A stretch of 49,530 bases of DNA from an uncultured Clostridia bacterium (GTDB taxonomy: Bacteria > Bacillota > Clostridia > Christensenellales > Aristaeellaceae). The stretch covers positions 1 to 49,530 of the forward strand of contig CAKTWP010000015.1 of the NCBI GenBank assembly GCA_934630705.1. Direction: 5' to 3'. The translations under genes were made by a program, and so were the position numbers. The notes below the pieces were generated by a model. The model had not been told where the DNA came from. It saw nothing but the letters and a program-made list of their open reading frames with translations, and searched no databases. Shown here in pieces: positions 8,101-15,022 of the stretch. Within the stretch, counting starts at the first letter, position 1, and each line of letters starts with the position of its first letter.

Positions 8101-10909
8101 TGGAGTCGCCATACGTCTGCCTATCCACCGTTTTGCTTTCGGCCACAGGCGTGGCGGTGCCGTTCCAATAGTAGTGAACGGTATAGCTCAGGTCAGTGCG
8201 CTTGGCAAACCTCGCAATGTACGTCGTATCGGCATACAGCCCGTCCGCGTCCTTGTTCAGGCTGGCCTTCGCCGTCGCCGCCGTCAGGGCCGCCTCGCTG
8301 CTGATCCGGGCTTCGCCCTTATACCAGCCGACGAACGTATACCCCGGGTTCGCGGCCGCAGTGGAGCCCGTCACAGGATCGCCGCTCACAAGCTGAATCG
8401 TATCCTCGGTATGGTTTACCGTGCCCTTCTGCGCATCCTCGCTGGCATATGCTACGGTTACCGTCTGCTCCTCGTCCAGCGCCCAGACAGCATAGAGGGC
8501 ATTATCCCCATGGCTATCAATGAGAACGGACGCGCCGCAAGCGAAAGGGGCGCCCAGGCCATTCGCCTGGGTATTCCAGCCCGTCAGCTTGTAGCCCTGA
8601 CGGGTGAAGGCCTTGTTGTCCAGCGTGGAAATGGTGGCGTTATTTTCATGGGTGACCGATGTGGAGGTCTGGCCGTCCGCCGTCTTGCCGCCATTGCCAT
8701 AATAGGTCAGGGTGACGGCGGCGGGCGCATCCCCCCACTGGGCGGTGAGGGTCATATTGCCGGTAATGGTCAGCTTATCGCCGGGCTGCTTGATTTCGCC
8801 CGTGCTCTCCACCTTCCAGCCCACGAACACCTTGCCTGCCGGCGGGGTGAGCCCGGCGGCGGCCTTCACATCCGCTTCCGCGCCGCTGGCATAGCGCCGC
8901 GTGTCCTCAACCGTGCCCGTGCCTTCGCCCGGGCGGTAGGTTACCTGATATTGGTTTTTGTTGACATAGTAGGGATACAGCTCAATATTCTCGTAAATTT
9001 TGGTGTCGAAATTAAAGGGCGTGTAAACATCGCCGGCCTTGGTCGCCCAGGCAACGAACTCCCAGCCGTCGCCTTCAGGCGCTGTCGGCGTGGGGAGATC
9101 GTCCGGGTTGATCGTACCGCCGTAGGCGATGGTAATCGGTGCGCTGCCATTGCCCGCCATGGTGATGTAGGCAGTGCCCGACACCGTAGGCGGTGCCCAC
9201 TTGGCGTAGACGGTGATATTCTGGGCGGGCATTTCGCCGGAGAACTTATGGAGCGCTTGTCCGGCGGGGTCGTCATACCAGCCCTCGAAGGTATCGTTCT
9301 CTTTTCCCATGGGCGGCGTCGGCGCGGGCTTGTTCGCCGCGCCGGGGATGGTCTGCTCAAAGAGGACGCTCGTCCGATAAGCGGTGACCTCGCTGCCGCC
9401 ATTCATATAAATAATGGCGTAGCTGTTGCGGGTGTAATAGAATTTGGCGTTATTGTATCGACCGCCAGTTTTCGTGCTTACGCTGGCGTTAAACGTATAG
9501 CCGGTAATGGGATACTGATCCTCCACGGTGACCGTGTATCCCGTGCCGGGGGAGGTGTCCTGGTGGTGGAGCTTATAGCTCTTGCCGCCAACAACCGTTC
9601 CGGTCTCCCCGGGCAGAACCTCGACATAGTAGTACGCCGTTTCGGAGCCGTAGCCGGTTTTCGGGCCGTAGAACTTGGCGCCGTTCAGCGGCATGGTGTC
9701 AATGTTGACCTGATAGGGGCCGGAGCCGTCGCTCTTCGTTGCCCATGTGCTGCTGCCGTCATAGGTAGGCCACTTGTCGCCAATAGAGGCGCCGTATTTG
9801 GCGGTAATGCGCAGGTCAGTATACTCCTTTGGTGAACTATCCCAACCGCTGGTACTGTAGAACTTCACATCGTACACATTCCGCTTGTAATACACGCTGA
9901 CAATGGTGGAGCCGTCAGCCGCGATGGACTTCTGGGTGATGGGCTGGGCGGTGAAGCCTTCATAGCTCTTGGCGGCGGCGGCGGTTTGAGCGCCGGTCGT
10001 GCCTGTTTTTTCCTCGGATTCTTTGAAGGAGTATCCGTCATCATTCGCGTTTTCCATCCAGTGGATGACGGTATACTGGGTATTCTGGTTCGCCTGCCAC
10101 TGGGCGGTCAGCGTTTTATCCGCGGTCAGCGCACTGCCAAAGGCAAAGGAGGCGCCCGTTTCGTCCTTCCAGCCGTTAAAGGAATAGCCCGCCTTCTGGG
10201 GGACGCCGGGATCAACGGTAGGCTTCCCCGGCATATAGAATGCAGGCGGATAATAGGTGCCGCCGTTGGTTTCGAAGGTCAGGTAATAGCCCTCCTCCAC
10301 CTTGGGCCAGAGGGTGATGTTCGCGTCGCTCAGGGTCACATGTCCTTCCTGAACGGGCTGCGTTAGCGCGGCATCGTAATACCAGCCGGTGACAGCCGCC
10401 TGCGCGTTCTGCAGCTTGATGGTCACCTGGGTGCTGATCGCATCGCCCGCCGTGCCCTCGCGGGTGATCTGCACGCGGCCCTGATCATCCATGAAGAAGA
10501 CATAGTATACCTGGTCAAACTGGGCGGTATAGGTATACGTCTTGCCCGTCGCCTCGGCCTCCACCAGGCCGAACACGGGCGGGCTTCCGGCAGCGTCCCG
10601 CCAGCCGGTAAACTTATAGCCATCCTTGGACGGGGCGGCCGGCTCATACAGGACGTCGCCCTTTTTCACCTTCTGGGTGGCAATCGTCTCCTCGTCCACC
10701 TTGAAAACGTAAGTGTCCACAGCCGCCGGGGGCTGGACAATCCTTGCGATGGATGCGCCGCCGCTGTAATCGGTGGCGAGCTGATCGGCGAACTGATCGA
10801 AGAGCTGGCTTGCGCCGATAACGGCCGCCATGCCGTCCAGCGGCGCGCAGCTGAGGATCATCACCACAGCCAGCAGCAGCGCCAGGTTTCTGCGAAGCAT
10901 ATTTTTCAT
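2174..10909 (-). CDS. Giant multi-repeat surface adhesin (InlB-like, MBG, DUF11-type, Cna-B, MucBP-like)
   Basis: A 2911-residue secreted protein. Order: signal peptide (about 1-29); InlB/Listeria-Bacteroides repeats (GYxFxGW and similar, about 65-970); MBG-type repeats (TYDGxxH and YDGTxL motifs, about 975-1905); DUF11/DUF7507-type repeats (LGETITYKITVTNTGN, about 1905-2610); one Cna-B-like domain (VNAVKVWEDEEN, about 2615-2700); two MucBP-like repeats (LTIYYIFEDGTTAHKEY, about 2750-2885). Such stalk and adhesion modules bind host or mucus ligands or hold a distal domain away from the wall. The protein ends in VVPNTGDCFD with no hydrophobic segment or basic tail, so normal sortase anchoring is not evident. 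ILSC at residues 17-20 is a poor lipobox. GGGGAGGAAGG precedes the ATG. The DUF11-type part holds a near-identical duplication. Confidence 0.9.
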   Translation of the reverse strand: MKNMLRRNLALLLAVVMILSCAPLDGMAAVIGASQLFDQFADQLATDYSGGASIARIVQPPAAVDTYVFKVDEETIATQKVKKGDVLYEPAAPSKDGYKFTGWRDAAGSPPVFGLVEAEATGKTYTYTAQFDQVYYVFFMDDQGRVQITREGTAGDAISTQVTIKLQNAQAAVTGWYYDAALTQPVQEGHVTLSDANITLWPKVEEGYYLTFETNGGTYYPPAFYMPGKPTVDPGVPQKAGYSFNGWKDETGASFAFGSALTADKTLTAQWQANQNTQYTVIHWMENANDDGYSFKESEEKTGTTGAQTAAAAKSYEGFTAQPITQKSIAADGSTIVSVYYKRNVYDVKFYSTSGWDSSPKEYTDLRITAKYGASIGDKWPTYDGSSTWATKSDGSGPYQVNIDTMPLNGAKFYGPKTGYGSETAYYYVEVLPGETGTVVGGKSYKLHHQDTSPGTGYTVTVEDQYPITGYTFNASVSTKTGGRYNNAKFYYTRNSYAIIYMNGGSEVTAYRTSVLFEQTIPGAANKPAPTPPMGKENDTFEGWYDDPAGQALHKFSGEMPAQNITVYAKWAPPTVSGTAYITMAGNGSAPITIAYGGTINPDDLPTPTAPEGDGWEFVAWATKAGDVYTPFNFDTKIYENIELYPYYVNKNQYQVTYRPGEGTGTVEDTRRYASGAEADVKAAAGLTPPAGKVFVGWKVESTGEIKQPGDKLTITGNMTLTAQWGDAPAAVTLTYYGNGGKTADGQTSTSVTHENNATISTLDNKAFTRQGYKLTGWNTQANGLGAPFACGASVLIDSHGDNALYAVWALDEEQTVTVAYASEDAQKGTVNHTEDTIQLVSGDPVTGSTAAANPGYTFVGWYKGEARISSEAALTAATAKASLNKDADGLYADTTYIARFAKRTDLSYTVHYYWNGTATPVAESKTVDRQTYGDSITESPKPVDGCTPVSTASQTITIGAETNEIIFYYYKNVELTAKGDNVTYDGKEHTVSGFTGAPEAADFSAIQVGAEGTNADTYPAVFPEGTVGTVDATRKYIVTKATDGALVINPIADKVTVTVTEKSDTVTYDGTEHTVTGYESITADNTLYNVKASVKETPTAAWTAKGTNAGEYPVGVKAEDFENTNKNFDNVEFVIVDGVLKIDPVKAEVTVTIEGNHAIVLYDAKAHTVQGYTATSSNPLFNVDTDFTYGKGGPSGEAAKALAKASGTNVAQYMMGLQSSDFVTVSRNFQHVTYAVTDGYLEIEKRPVAVEVDNSDKVYGEADPAFDNATLRFYKGQQIITPNEEMQAELAGIDLTVHRTDAGNDTVGTHKDVLVISKTAEELRVQYPNYLIGVNPGDFEITATAESLSVRAKNYENAYDGKAHGVVAKAYINKNEEAEAAQIKYWNEATGAYDLDESPAYTDVKSATPGDRVYTVRFQATLDGLTAEGSANVLIAPQELVFTSNSASRDYTGQPLTSPDVTLSSGHIINGEIYDYKATGTVTNAYDGEKGDGVVTNTIVYSTTAAFNRFNYEIVLEPGKLEINPREVKLTSQTKSKEYDGTPLTMPQVTIGPNGFVEGEVTDIRATGSVTYVTDGPNHDGVVTNTIEYTPAGNFDARNYRIEKNEGELSITRRTGTMVIETLSDSKVYDGSALYCPNQTLHGSLAQGDRLVVSNYVSDLVNVGSKLNTFESFRVENEAGQDTTANYTFGETIYGTLEITARPLTITVADNTVTYDGQHHGKADPAYTVNQAAADAAGKDNGVGLVNPAVGDKTQTHTLTGTDIAFTAVNAGTYENQLNMVKDNVKILSGNQDVTGNYAITILPGTLTISQRPVTITANNLEYDYNYESPVAHPAQGVERYSVNEGLLDGDTVTAEVRYDGQDQQTLIGAYDAVVQEGVAIKSGETDVTANYAITLLPGLLKIKGDKIAPNKTTPQQVESNYKLGDTIPFTITVKNVSTAIVENIIVEDPNAILVAGQGYSVSEDGHTATIPSLAPDAQVEIQAQHVVTEADILAGTVGNTATVAWENTTRTVEAKTEEIEEPNSALGVTKETTSTPKNGKTYALGETITYKITVTNTGNLTAKNIQVTDSLSAKEGQVIATIDSLAPGASQEILFAYVVTEQDILNGKVVNEAAAKGETDDPDKKPEGGDEKEDETDDVDATLEVVKTSNKQEGQLAGLGETIEYTITVTNKGNVAYRNVKVDDELTGLHETIAELGVGASESFTTTYTVTEEDILKGHVRNVATAAADPIHNPKTGEDEIPEGSDEVTDETVAAEGALGVTKETTSTPKNGKTYALGETITYKITVTNTGNLTAKNIQVTDSLSAKEGQVIATIDSLAPGASQEILFAYVVTEQDILNGKVVNEAAAKGETDDPDKKPEGGDEKEDETDDVDATLEVVKTSNKQEGQKAKLGETIEYTITVTNKGNVTFRNVKVDDELTGLHETIDELGVGASERFTTTYTVTEEDILKGHVRNVATAEGDKVPDPKNPDDPKKPAGEDEQDDPTDEPDASLTVVKSLTNRPNKGYFTLGETAEFDVVVTNTGNVTLKNIRLTEMLDGAEFVTGEGYTVKNGQAVIEELKPGQEDGDGQSVTVKATYTIQTKDLGMGVLKNIVAGEGEGPGKNPDDEGGTEFDVDYAKQVNAVKVWEDEENKHETRPAAITFVLMDESTGEELDRKDATAANEWSVSFDNLPAHDADGNEIIYGLKEIEVTGYDTRYGGPVEPTVAPPVIQGAPETDKGGEQIPGDAEQDEPVERDVYKIDQTIINTLRSHKLTIRYWVEVVGGQKAFDTYEKEYYYNEQYSVVSPGMYGYEPDLPRVQGRMPDEDLEIDVVYVRQIYKLTIYYIFEDGTTAHKEYEAKLYADEKFEVESPEINGYKPNLWMISGVMPDRNLNYTVIYIARTKPVEIQEAVAPLGVGSVVPNTGDCFD
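3528..4134 (-). repeat. Adhesin internal direct repeat, C-terminal copy
   Basis: About 607 bases nearly identical to 4227-4833, with a period of exactly 699 bases. It encodes a pair of DUF11-type repeats starting ALGVTKETTSTPKNGK and ending in GHVRNVATA. Confidence 0.9.
4227..4833 (-). repeat. Adhesin internal direct repeat, N-terminal copy
   Basis: Partner of 3528-4134, offset by 699 bases. The few amino-acid differences (LAGLGE versus KAKLGE, AYRN versus TFRN) show the duplication or gene conversion is recent. Confidence 0.9.
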
Positions 10910-11022
10910 AGATGCCTTCCTCCCCTGAGATCTCGTTCTTATCTTGCCCCGGCCATGCCGGCGCGTCCTGAGGATGCAATGGGTATGCTGCCCTGCGGCA
11001 GCGCGAAAAACTATCTTTACCT

Positions 11023-11028
11023 ATTATA
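11023..11028 (-). promoter_or_regulatory. Possible -10 box for the adhesin
   Basis: TATAAT on the minus strand, 114 bases upstream of the adhesin start, in an A/T-rich patch. No good -35 box lies 16-18 bases upstream, so this is a weak call. Confidence 0.3.
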
Positions 11029-11090
11029 ATTGCTTTTGCCTGCTTTTGCCGCTCCCGTCGAGCATTTTTCCCAGCGGGGCGCGGCGGGGG

Positions 11091-11777
11091 TTACTGCGCC
11101 GCAGCCGCCAGCTCGTCGGGCACGATCACACCGGTGATGGTGACGCCCACGCGCCAGAAGTTTTGATAATTATCCTCCGCCACCTGGAAGGAATACGTGG
11201 CCTGCTCCGCGCCGGGAACATCCTCCCAGATCTGGTTGTCCTGGCTCCACTGCCACTGGAGGGTGTACGTCAGGTTGTCATAGCCCCGGAGCAGGGCCAC
11301 AAAGGTGACCTGATCGCCGAAGGAGAGGAATTCGCCGTCGTACACCGCGTAAATGGACACGGAGCGCTGGGCGTTCAGCGTGTCCTGAAGAACGGCCATC
11401 AGCCTGGCGTTGGCAGGCAGCTCCTCCTCGGTGATGGGAGCAGGGGTTTCCACGGGCGCTTCGGCGGGCTCCGCCGCAGGCTCGTCAGAGGGCTCGGCAA
11501 CAGGCGCCGCCGTGGTCTCCTCCGCCGCCGGGGCAGGGGTTTCCGCAGGCGCTTCCGTGATCTGGGCGGCAGGCGCCGCCGTGGTCTCCTCCGCCGCCGG
11601 GGCAGGGGTTTCCACGGGTGCTTCGGCAGGCGCTTCCGTGATCTGGGCAACAGGCGCCGCCGTGGTCTCCTCCGCCGCCGGGGCGGAAGCCTCCGTCGCC
11701 AGCGCGGGCGCCGCCAGAGACAGCGCCAGCAGCAGCGCCAGCGCCATATGCATCATCCGCTTGAAAGTCTTATTCAT
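11091..11777 (-). CDS. Secreted Ala/Pro/Thr/Glu-repeat protein with Ig-like domain
   Basis: A 228-residue protein with a signal peptide (MNKTFKRMMHMALALLLALS, cut near APALA). A low-complexity stalk follows, with three EETTAAP(V/A)AQITEAP-like units at about 30-125, then a globular C-terminal part (about 130-228). The latter contains VTFVALLRGYDNLTYTLQWQ and a late Tyr/Phe-rich strand pattern like bacterial Ig-like domains. There is no wall-anchor motif or membrane segment. The ATG at 11777 has AGGAGGT seven bases upstream; an in-frame ATG at 11795 lacks a site. It lies between the SARP regulator and the adhesin, which suggests a cell-surface role, but I know no function for it. Confidence 0.75.
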   Translation of the reverse strand: MNKTFKRMMHMALALLLALSLAAPALATEASAPAAEETTAAPVAQITEAPAEAPVETPAPAAEETTAAPAAQITEAPAETPAPAAEETTAAPVAEPSDEPAAEPAEAPVETPAPITEEELPANARLMAVLQDTLNAQRSVSIYAVYDGEFLSFGDQVTFVALLRGYDNLTYTLQWQWSQDNQIWEDVPGAEQATYSFQVAEDNYQNFWRVGVTITGVIVPDELAAAAQ

Positions 11778-12185
11778 TGCATTGACCTCCTGCAAAAATT
11801 GTCATGCCTATAGATTCCAATCCAAGGTTTCAATGATATTTTAGCAAACAATGGTTACACGACCGGTTACATTTCCTCCCAGTTCAAAAGAAATTTCCCT
11901 GGAAATGCTTTTTTTCACTGCCCGGCAGACCCATTTTTTCGAAGAAGCAGCCTATTTTATGCCTGCTTTTCGGGCGAAATTCCATGTACAGGCGTTTTTT
12001 CATTGCAAAATAAATGACATAAATAAACCACGGTGTAACAGATTTATGTGACAATTTGTGGACAAGCTCCGGCGAATGTCGCGACCTGTACAAGCAGGTG
12101 CGCGCTTTTTAACGTTTCCCTTTTTTGATGGCGTTTATTGCGTGATTTTGCATCTTTATGCAAATATACAAAAAAGACGATGCGC
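11778..12185. other. Intergenic region between the surface protein and SARP gene
   Basis: About 400 bases of lower-GC sequence with no convincing gene. It holds the GGTTACA direct repeat at 11853-11871 and, at the right end, the SARP terminator. Upstream control of the 11777 gene is probably located here. Confidence 0.5.
11853..11871 (-). promoter_or_regulatory. Candidate SARP operator (7-bp direct repeat)
   Basis: Two perfect copies of GGTTACA (TGTAACC on the minus strand) separated by five bases, 75 bases upstream of the surface-protein start and close to the SARP gene. SARP-type OmpR-like regulators typically bind direct heptamers spaced by about one helical turn beside the -35 region. 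The link to this regulator is inference. Confidence 0.45.
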
Positions 12186-12190
12186 CGGAA

Positions 12191-12226
12191 AAAACAAAAA
12201 AACCGCCGAAAAAAATTTTCGGCGGT
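12191..12226 (-). terminator. Intrinsic terminator of the SARP gene
   Basis: An 11-bp stem (ACCGCCGAAAA / TTTTCGGCGGT) 16 bases after the SARP stop, followed on the minus strand by a long T-rich tract. Confidence 0.9.
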
Positions 12227-12242
12227 CTGTTTCAGCGGCGTT

Positions 12243-13466
12243 TCATGATTTCCGGTTTTTGCGGGGAGCAGGATCGCTGGGCTGGGTGCTCAAGGGCCCC
12301 ACCCGATAATGGAAGGGAATATCGGAATTGGGATATTTGCGGTAAAACAGATACTTGATCCGTTCCATCACGATAGAGCCGGTGGTGAAATTCACGGTAG
12401 GCAGCAGCAGGGCGAACGTGGTGGGCGACAGCTGGGTGATCACGTCGCCCTTGCGCAGGTTCTGGCGCATGATTTCCAGCAGGCCGTTCATCACGTTGTC
12501 CTGCTTGAGGTTGTCCAGGGGCGCGTCCGGGTTGCCCACCATAATCACCCCCAGGAACATGGTGGAGCCCAGGCGTTCCAGGTTGCGTATCTGCAGGTTG
12601 TACAGCTCCTTGAACACTGCGTATTCGCACACGAAGGCGCCCCGCTGCTCGCAGCTTTCCCGCAGCTCATTGCGGATGGATTCCAGATTAAATTCCAGGG
12701 TTTTGCCCGCCCGGACGATCTGCTTGTAAAACTCCTGCATATCGCTGCTGGGCTGCACCCCCAGATAGCGATAGTTCAGGTGCATCACATGCTTGTACTG
12801 CACCAGCGCATCGGCGATGCGGTCGGTTTGGATCAGGGCGGTCATCAGCTCCATATGGAGCCGGTCGTCAAAGGTATCCACGTCCAGGGCCATGCGGCAG
12901 ATTTGGGCGATTTTCTCATAGTTTTCCTCGCCCTTGAGCAGGTCCACATAGGCGTACACCGCGGCCATATACTGATCGTGCAGGGTCGACACCTGGGACA
13001 GCGCCCAATCCCCCGCCTCGTTTTGCTGGAGCAGATCGCCGGTATACAAAGACAGCAGCCGGTCGTACAGCCGGGCGGTTTCGGCGGAGGAATCATGCGC
13101 AGTGAGCAGGCGGGAAAGAATATCCTCGATTTCGTAAAGATCCACCGTCATGCCCGGCAGCAGCTGGAAATGATACGCGCCCCGGTCCGCCGCGATGCAT
13201 TGGCCCAGGCCGGGGCTGAGCTGGTTCAGCAGCGTCCGCATGCGGCTCACCAGGGTTTTCAGGGCGTTTTCGGGATTGGCGCTGGTTTCGTCGTTCCACA
13301 GGGCGTCCAGCAGCCGGTTGTTCTGCACCGGCCTGCCCCGGTTCAAAATCAGATACTGAAGCAGCGCCGCGCCCTTGCGGCTGCGGTTCACCAGCTGATC
13401 CCTCTGCTGCTCGTTGATATAGATCATGAAGCTGCTCATCATCTGGATGCGAACGGTATCTGCCAT
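12243..13466 (-). CDS. SARP-like BTAD transcriptional regulator with degenerate GGDEF-like domain
   Basis: A 407-residue regulator. Residues 1-95 look like an OmpR/SARP winged helix (SRKGAALLQYLILNRGRPV, then ENALKTLVSRMRTLL). Residues about 100-250 are a TPR-type bacterial transcriptional activator domain (LYTGDLLQ, LHMELMTALIQTDR, YRYLGVQPSSDM). Residues about 275-395 match the end of a GGDEF domain (LRKGDV, then FALLLPTVN), but the signature position reads SPTTF, so diguanylate cyclase activity is not expected. It may act as a sensory or dimerisation domain. AAAGGGAG precedes the ATG. Placement beside surface-protein genes suggests it controls them. It lies convergent to neither tRNA and has its own terminator. 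Confidence 0.85.
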   Translation of the reverse strand: MADTVRIQMMSSFMIYINEQQRDQLVNRSRKGAALLQYLILNRGRPVQNNRLLDALWNDETSANPENALKTLVSRMRTLLNQLSPGLGQCIAADRGAYHFQLLPGMTVDLYEIEDILSRLLTAHDSSAETARLYDRLLSLYTGDLLQQNEAGDWALSQVSTLHDQYMAAVYAYVDLLKGEENYEKIAQICRMALDVDTFDDRLHMELMTALIQTDRIADALVQYKHVMHLNYRYLGVQPSSDMQEFYKQIVRAGKTLEFNLESIRNELRESCEQRGAFVCEYAVFKELYNLQIRNLERLGSTMFLGVIMVGNPDAPLDNLKQDNVMNGLLEIMRQNLRKGDVITQLSPTTFALLLPTVNFTTGSIVMERIKYLFYRKYPNSDIPFHYRVGPLSTQPSDPAPRKNRKS

Positions 13467-13655
13467 CGCTCATGCTCCCTTTCAGGCTGCCCCGCCGGCA
13501 AAAGCGCGGGGCGGCAAACGGTTCCATGCGGAATTATAACCTCCATTATAAATGATTTTTTCCGCCATTGCAACCCGTTCGCCCCGCCATCCCCGCCCAT
13601 TTTGCGTCCGCCCATGCCGAATTTACCGTTTTTTCAAAAATTGCGAAAAAAGCCC

Positions 13656-13684
13656 TTGACAAATTCGCCGAAATGCAGTATGAT
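13656..13684 (+). promoter_or_regulatory. Promoter of the tRNA-Met pair
   Basis: TTGACA, a 17-base spacer and TATGAT, about 28 bases before the first tRNA. This is a near-consensus housekeeping promoter. Confidence 0.9.
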
Positions 13685-13712
13685 TACTTCTGCGTTCTTG
13701 AAGCGCACACAT

Positions 13713-13789
<77 letters not shown>

Positions 13790-13792
13790 TTT

Positions 13793-13869
13793 GGCTCCGT
13801 AGCTCAGTTGGCTAGAGCATTCGGTTCATACCCGGAGTGTCATCTGTTCGAATCAGATCGGAGCCACCA
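13793..13869 (+). tRNA. Elongator tRNA-Met (CAT)
   Basis: A 77-base cloverleaf with encoded CCA and acceptor GGCTCCG / CGGAGCC. The anticodon arm CGGTTCATACCCG matches the Bacillus-type elongator tRNA-Met, which favours Met over lysidine-modified Ile-CAT. It lies three bases after the initiator tRNA. Confidence 0.93.
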
Positions 13870-13870
13870 G

Positions 13871-13906
13871 AAAAACCATCCTGCTGGAAACGACAGGGTG
13901 GTTTTT
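13871..13906 (+). terminator. Terminator of the tRNA pair
   Basis: A 13-bp stem (AAAAACCATCCTG / CAGGGTGGTTTTT, one G-U pair) starting two bases after the second tRNA and ending in five T. Confidence 0.9.
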
Positions 13907-14082
13907 GTACTTATGAGCGAATGGCCTCAGGCGGTAATCGCCTTCTCGATGAATTGTTATTTCGATTCATTTTCCTTCAACCGAATGAATTCATCGAAAT
14001 ACCGATTCCTCCTTCAGCTTTCCCTGAATAGATTCTGTAAAGAATACTCCGCCAGCTCTTAGCGTCGATGATAAAATCATTC

Positions 14083-14120
14083 AAAAAGCGGAAACGGCTT
14101 TTCCTCCGTTTCCGCTTTTT
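14083..14120. terminator. Bidirectional terminator
   Basis: A perfect 15-bp stem AAAAAGCGGAAACGG / CCGTTTCCGCTTTTT with an 8-base loop. It has A- and T-runs on both sides, so it can work in both directions. Confidence 0.85.
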
Positions 14121-14338
14121 CCCTTTAATCAATTGTTCCGTGAATATATACCTGAAATTCAGAAAAATCCTCGTAGCCCGTTTCCTCCCCCATTTCCATT
14201 GCGCCGGGCTTGATTTCACTACAGAAAGCGATAACTGGGCATCCTCGCAAGAGTCAAACCCTTTTTTCAGTTCTTTTCTAACACTTGGCTGTCCAGTCTT
14301 CATTTCCGTCATATAAATATTATCACTTTTCCATAAAA

Positions 14339-14351
14339 ATAGTAATACTAT
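14339..14351. promoter_or_regulatory. Candidate XRE operator
   Basis: A perfect palindrome ATAGTA-A-TACTAT in the AT-rich region between the XRE gene and the divergent decayed frame, 57 bases before the XRE start. Autoregulation is the likely use; this is inference. Confidence 0.45.
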
Positions 14352-14407
14352 TATCAATATTTTCTAAAACTAATAAATTTATATATACTAAAGCAGAGGT
14401 GAGCAGG

Positions 14408-14725
14408 ATGATTGGCGAACGGCTTCAGGAAATTCGGAAAGACCACGGCGACACGCAGCAGGCGCTGGCAGACAAGCTCCATGCGTCGCTGTATGCCGTT
14501 CGCTGCTGGGAGCAGGGGAAAAGCGATCCGGGCCATGATACGCTGGTGTCCATCTGCAGGCTGTATCATGTTTCTGCCGATTACCTGCTGGGCCTGACCG
14601 ATAATCCCGCGCCCATCGCCAATGCCGCGCCTGTGCTGCGGCTCCCCGCCGCCTTTCCCCGGGCCATGCTGCCGGAGCTGAAATGCTATGTGGACTTCCT
14701 GATTTATAAAAGCAAAGCCGAATAA
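14408..14725 (+). CDS. XRE-family helix-turn-helix regulator
   Basis: A 105-residue DNA-binding protein. Residues 1-62 form an HTH_3 domain (IGERLQEIRKDHGDTQQALA, then WEQGKSDPGHDTLVSICRLY and VSADYLLGLTD). The tail of about 40 residues is variable. GAGGTGAGCAGG lies directly before the ATG at 14408; earlier in-frame starts are in AT-rich non-coding sequence. It is the only plus-strand protein gene in the left half and has its own terminator. Such short XRE proteins usually repress phage, toxin-antitoxin or stress genes; the target here may be the decayed divergent frame. Confidence 0.85.
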   Translation: MIGERLQEIRKDHGDTQQALADKLHASLYAVRCWEQGKSDPGHDTLVSICRLYHVSADYLLGLTDNPAPIANAAPVLRLPAAFPRAMLPELKCYVDFLIYKSKAE

Positions 14726-14807
14726 AGCCTGCCCTTCAAAGCCTGACTTTTTTGAAACCTCCGCAAAAAGCCGTTTCTCCACCTCAAGAACGAAAAAAGC
14801 AAACGAA

Positions 14808-14835
14808 AAGCCCCCGCGTCAGCTTGCGGGGGCTT
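14808..14835 (+). terminator. Terminator of the XRE gene
   Basis: A 10-bp stem AAGCCCCCGC / GCGGGGGCTT with an 8-base loop, followed by a T-rich stretch. Confidence 0.85.
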
Positions 14836-14848
14836 CGTTGTATTTTCC

Positions 14849-14883
14849 TATGGAACGCGCTGTTCACATTTCATATGGAACGC
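14849..14883. repeat. 25-bp direct repeat (two units)
   Basis: TATGGAACGC occurs at 14849 and 14874, each followed within a few bases by GTTCA. It lies in the gap between the XRE terminator and the dispersed element; purpose unknown. Confidence 0.4.
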
Positions 14884-14913
14884 AAGTTCAATATTTTCTT
14901 CATGCCCATTCTT

Positions 14914-15005
14914 TATCCGAGGCGTATGGCCGATCAAAAGCAGGCCGCCCCATATCCCAAACGGTTTTCGGAGAGGGCGCGGGAGAGCCTCTTTTGACGC
15001 AAAAC
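14914..15005. repeat. Dispersed element, copy 2
   Basis: Aligns with 16-105 (same spacing of 44 bases between the GGCG and GGTTTT blocks, shared CTTTTGACGCAAAA). Here the strong stem of copy 1 is not kept. It begins 18 bases past the GtrA stop codon. Confidence 0.5.
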
Positions 15006-15022
15006 CGGTTTCCCCGTCTTTT

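Larger units (their letters stand above)
13977..14357 (-). pseudogene. Probable decayed AT-rich gene divergent from the XRE regulator
   Basis: One open frame runs 126 codons but passes through a strong terminator hairpin, which real coding sequence would not. Starting near 14309 the frame reads MTEMKTGQPSVRKELKKGFD. A different frame in the same place reads CPVIAFCSEIKPGAMEMGEE and stops exactly before the terminator. This pattern suggests a frameshifted short gene of about 65 codons. Further remnants lie beyond the hairpin (RYFDEFIRLKENESK in another frame). Base composition is unlike the neighbours. I do not recognise the family. It may be part of a lost mobile element beside the tRNA genes. 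Confidence 0.3.

Noticed and set aside
2402..9835. A 2477-codon open frame on the plus strand
   Set aside because: It lies fully antisense to the adhesin, has no ribosome site, and its His/Gly/Val/Leu-rich composition is what high-GC codon use of the opposite strand produces.
10985..11002. Hairpin GCTGCC/GGCAGC upstream of the adhesin as terminator of the 11091 gene
   Set aside because: Short stem and no T-run in the transcribed direction.
11410..11844. Plus-strand Ser/Ala/Gly-rich frames opposite the surface protein
   Set aside because: Complement of the Ala/Pro/Thr repeat; low-complexity shadow.
12243..13466. Active diguanylate cyclase in the SARP protein
   Set aside because: The GGDEF signature is replaced by SPTTF.
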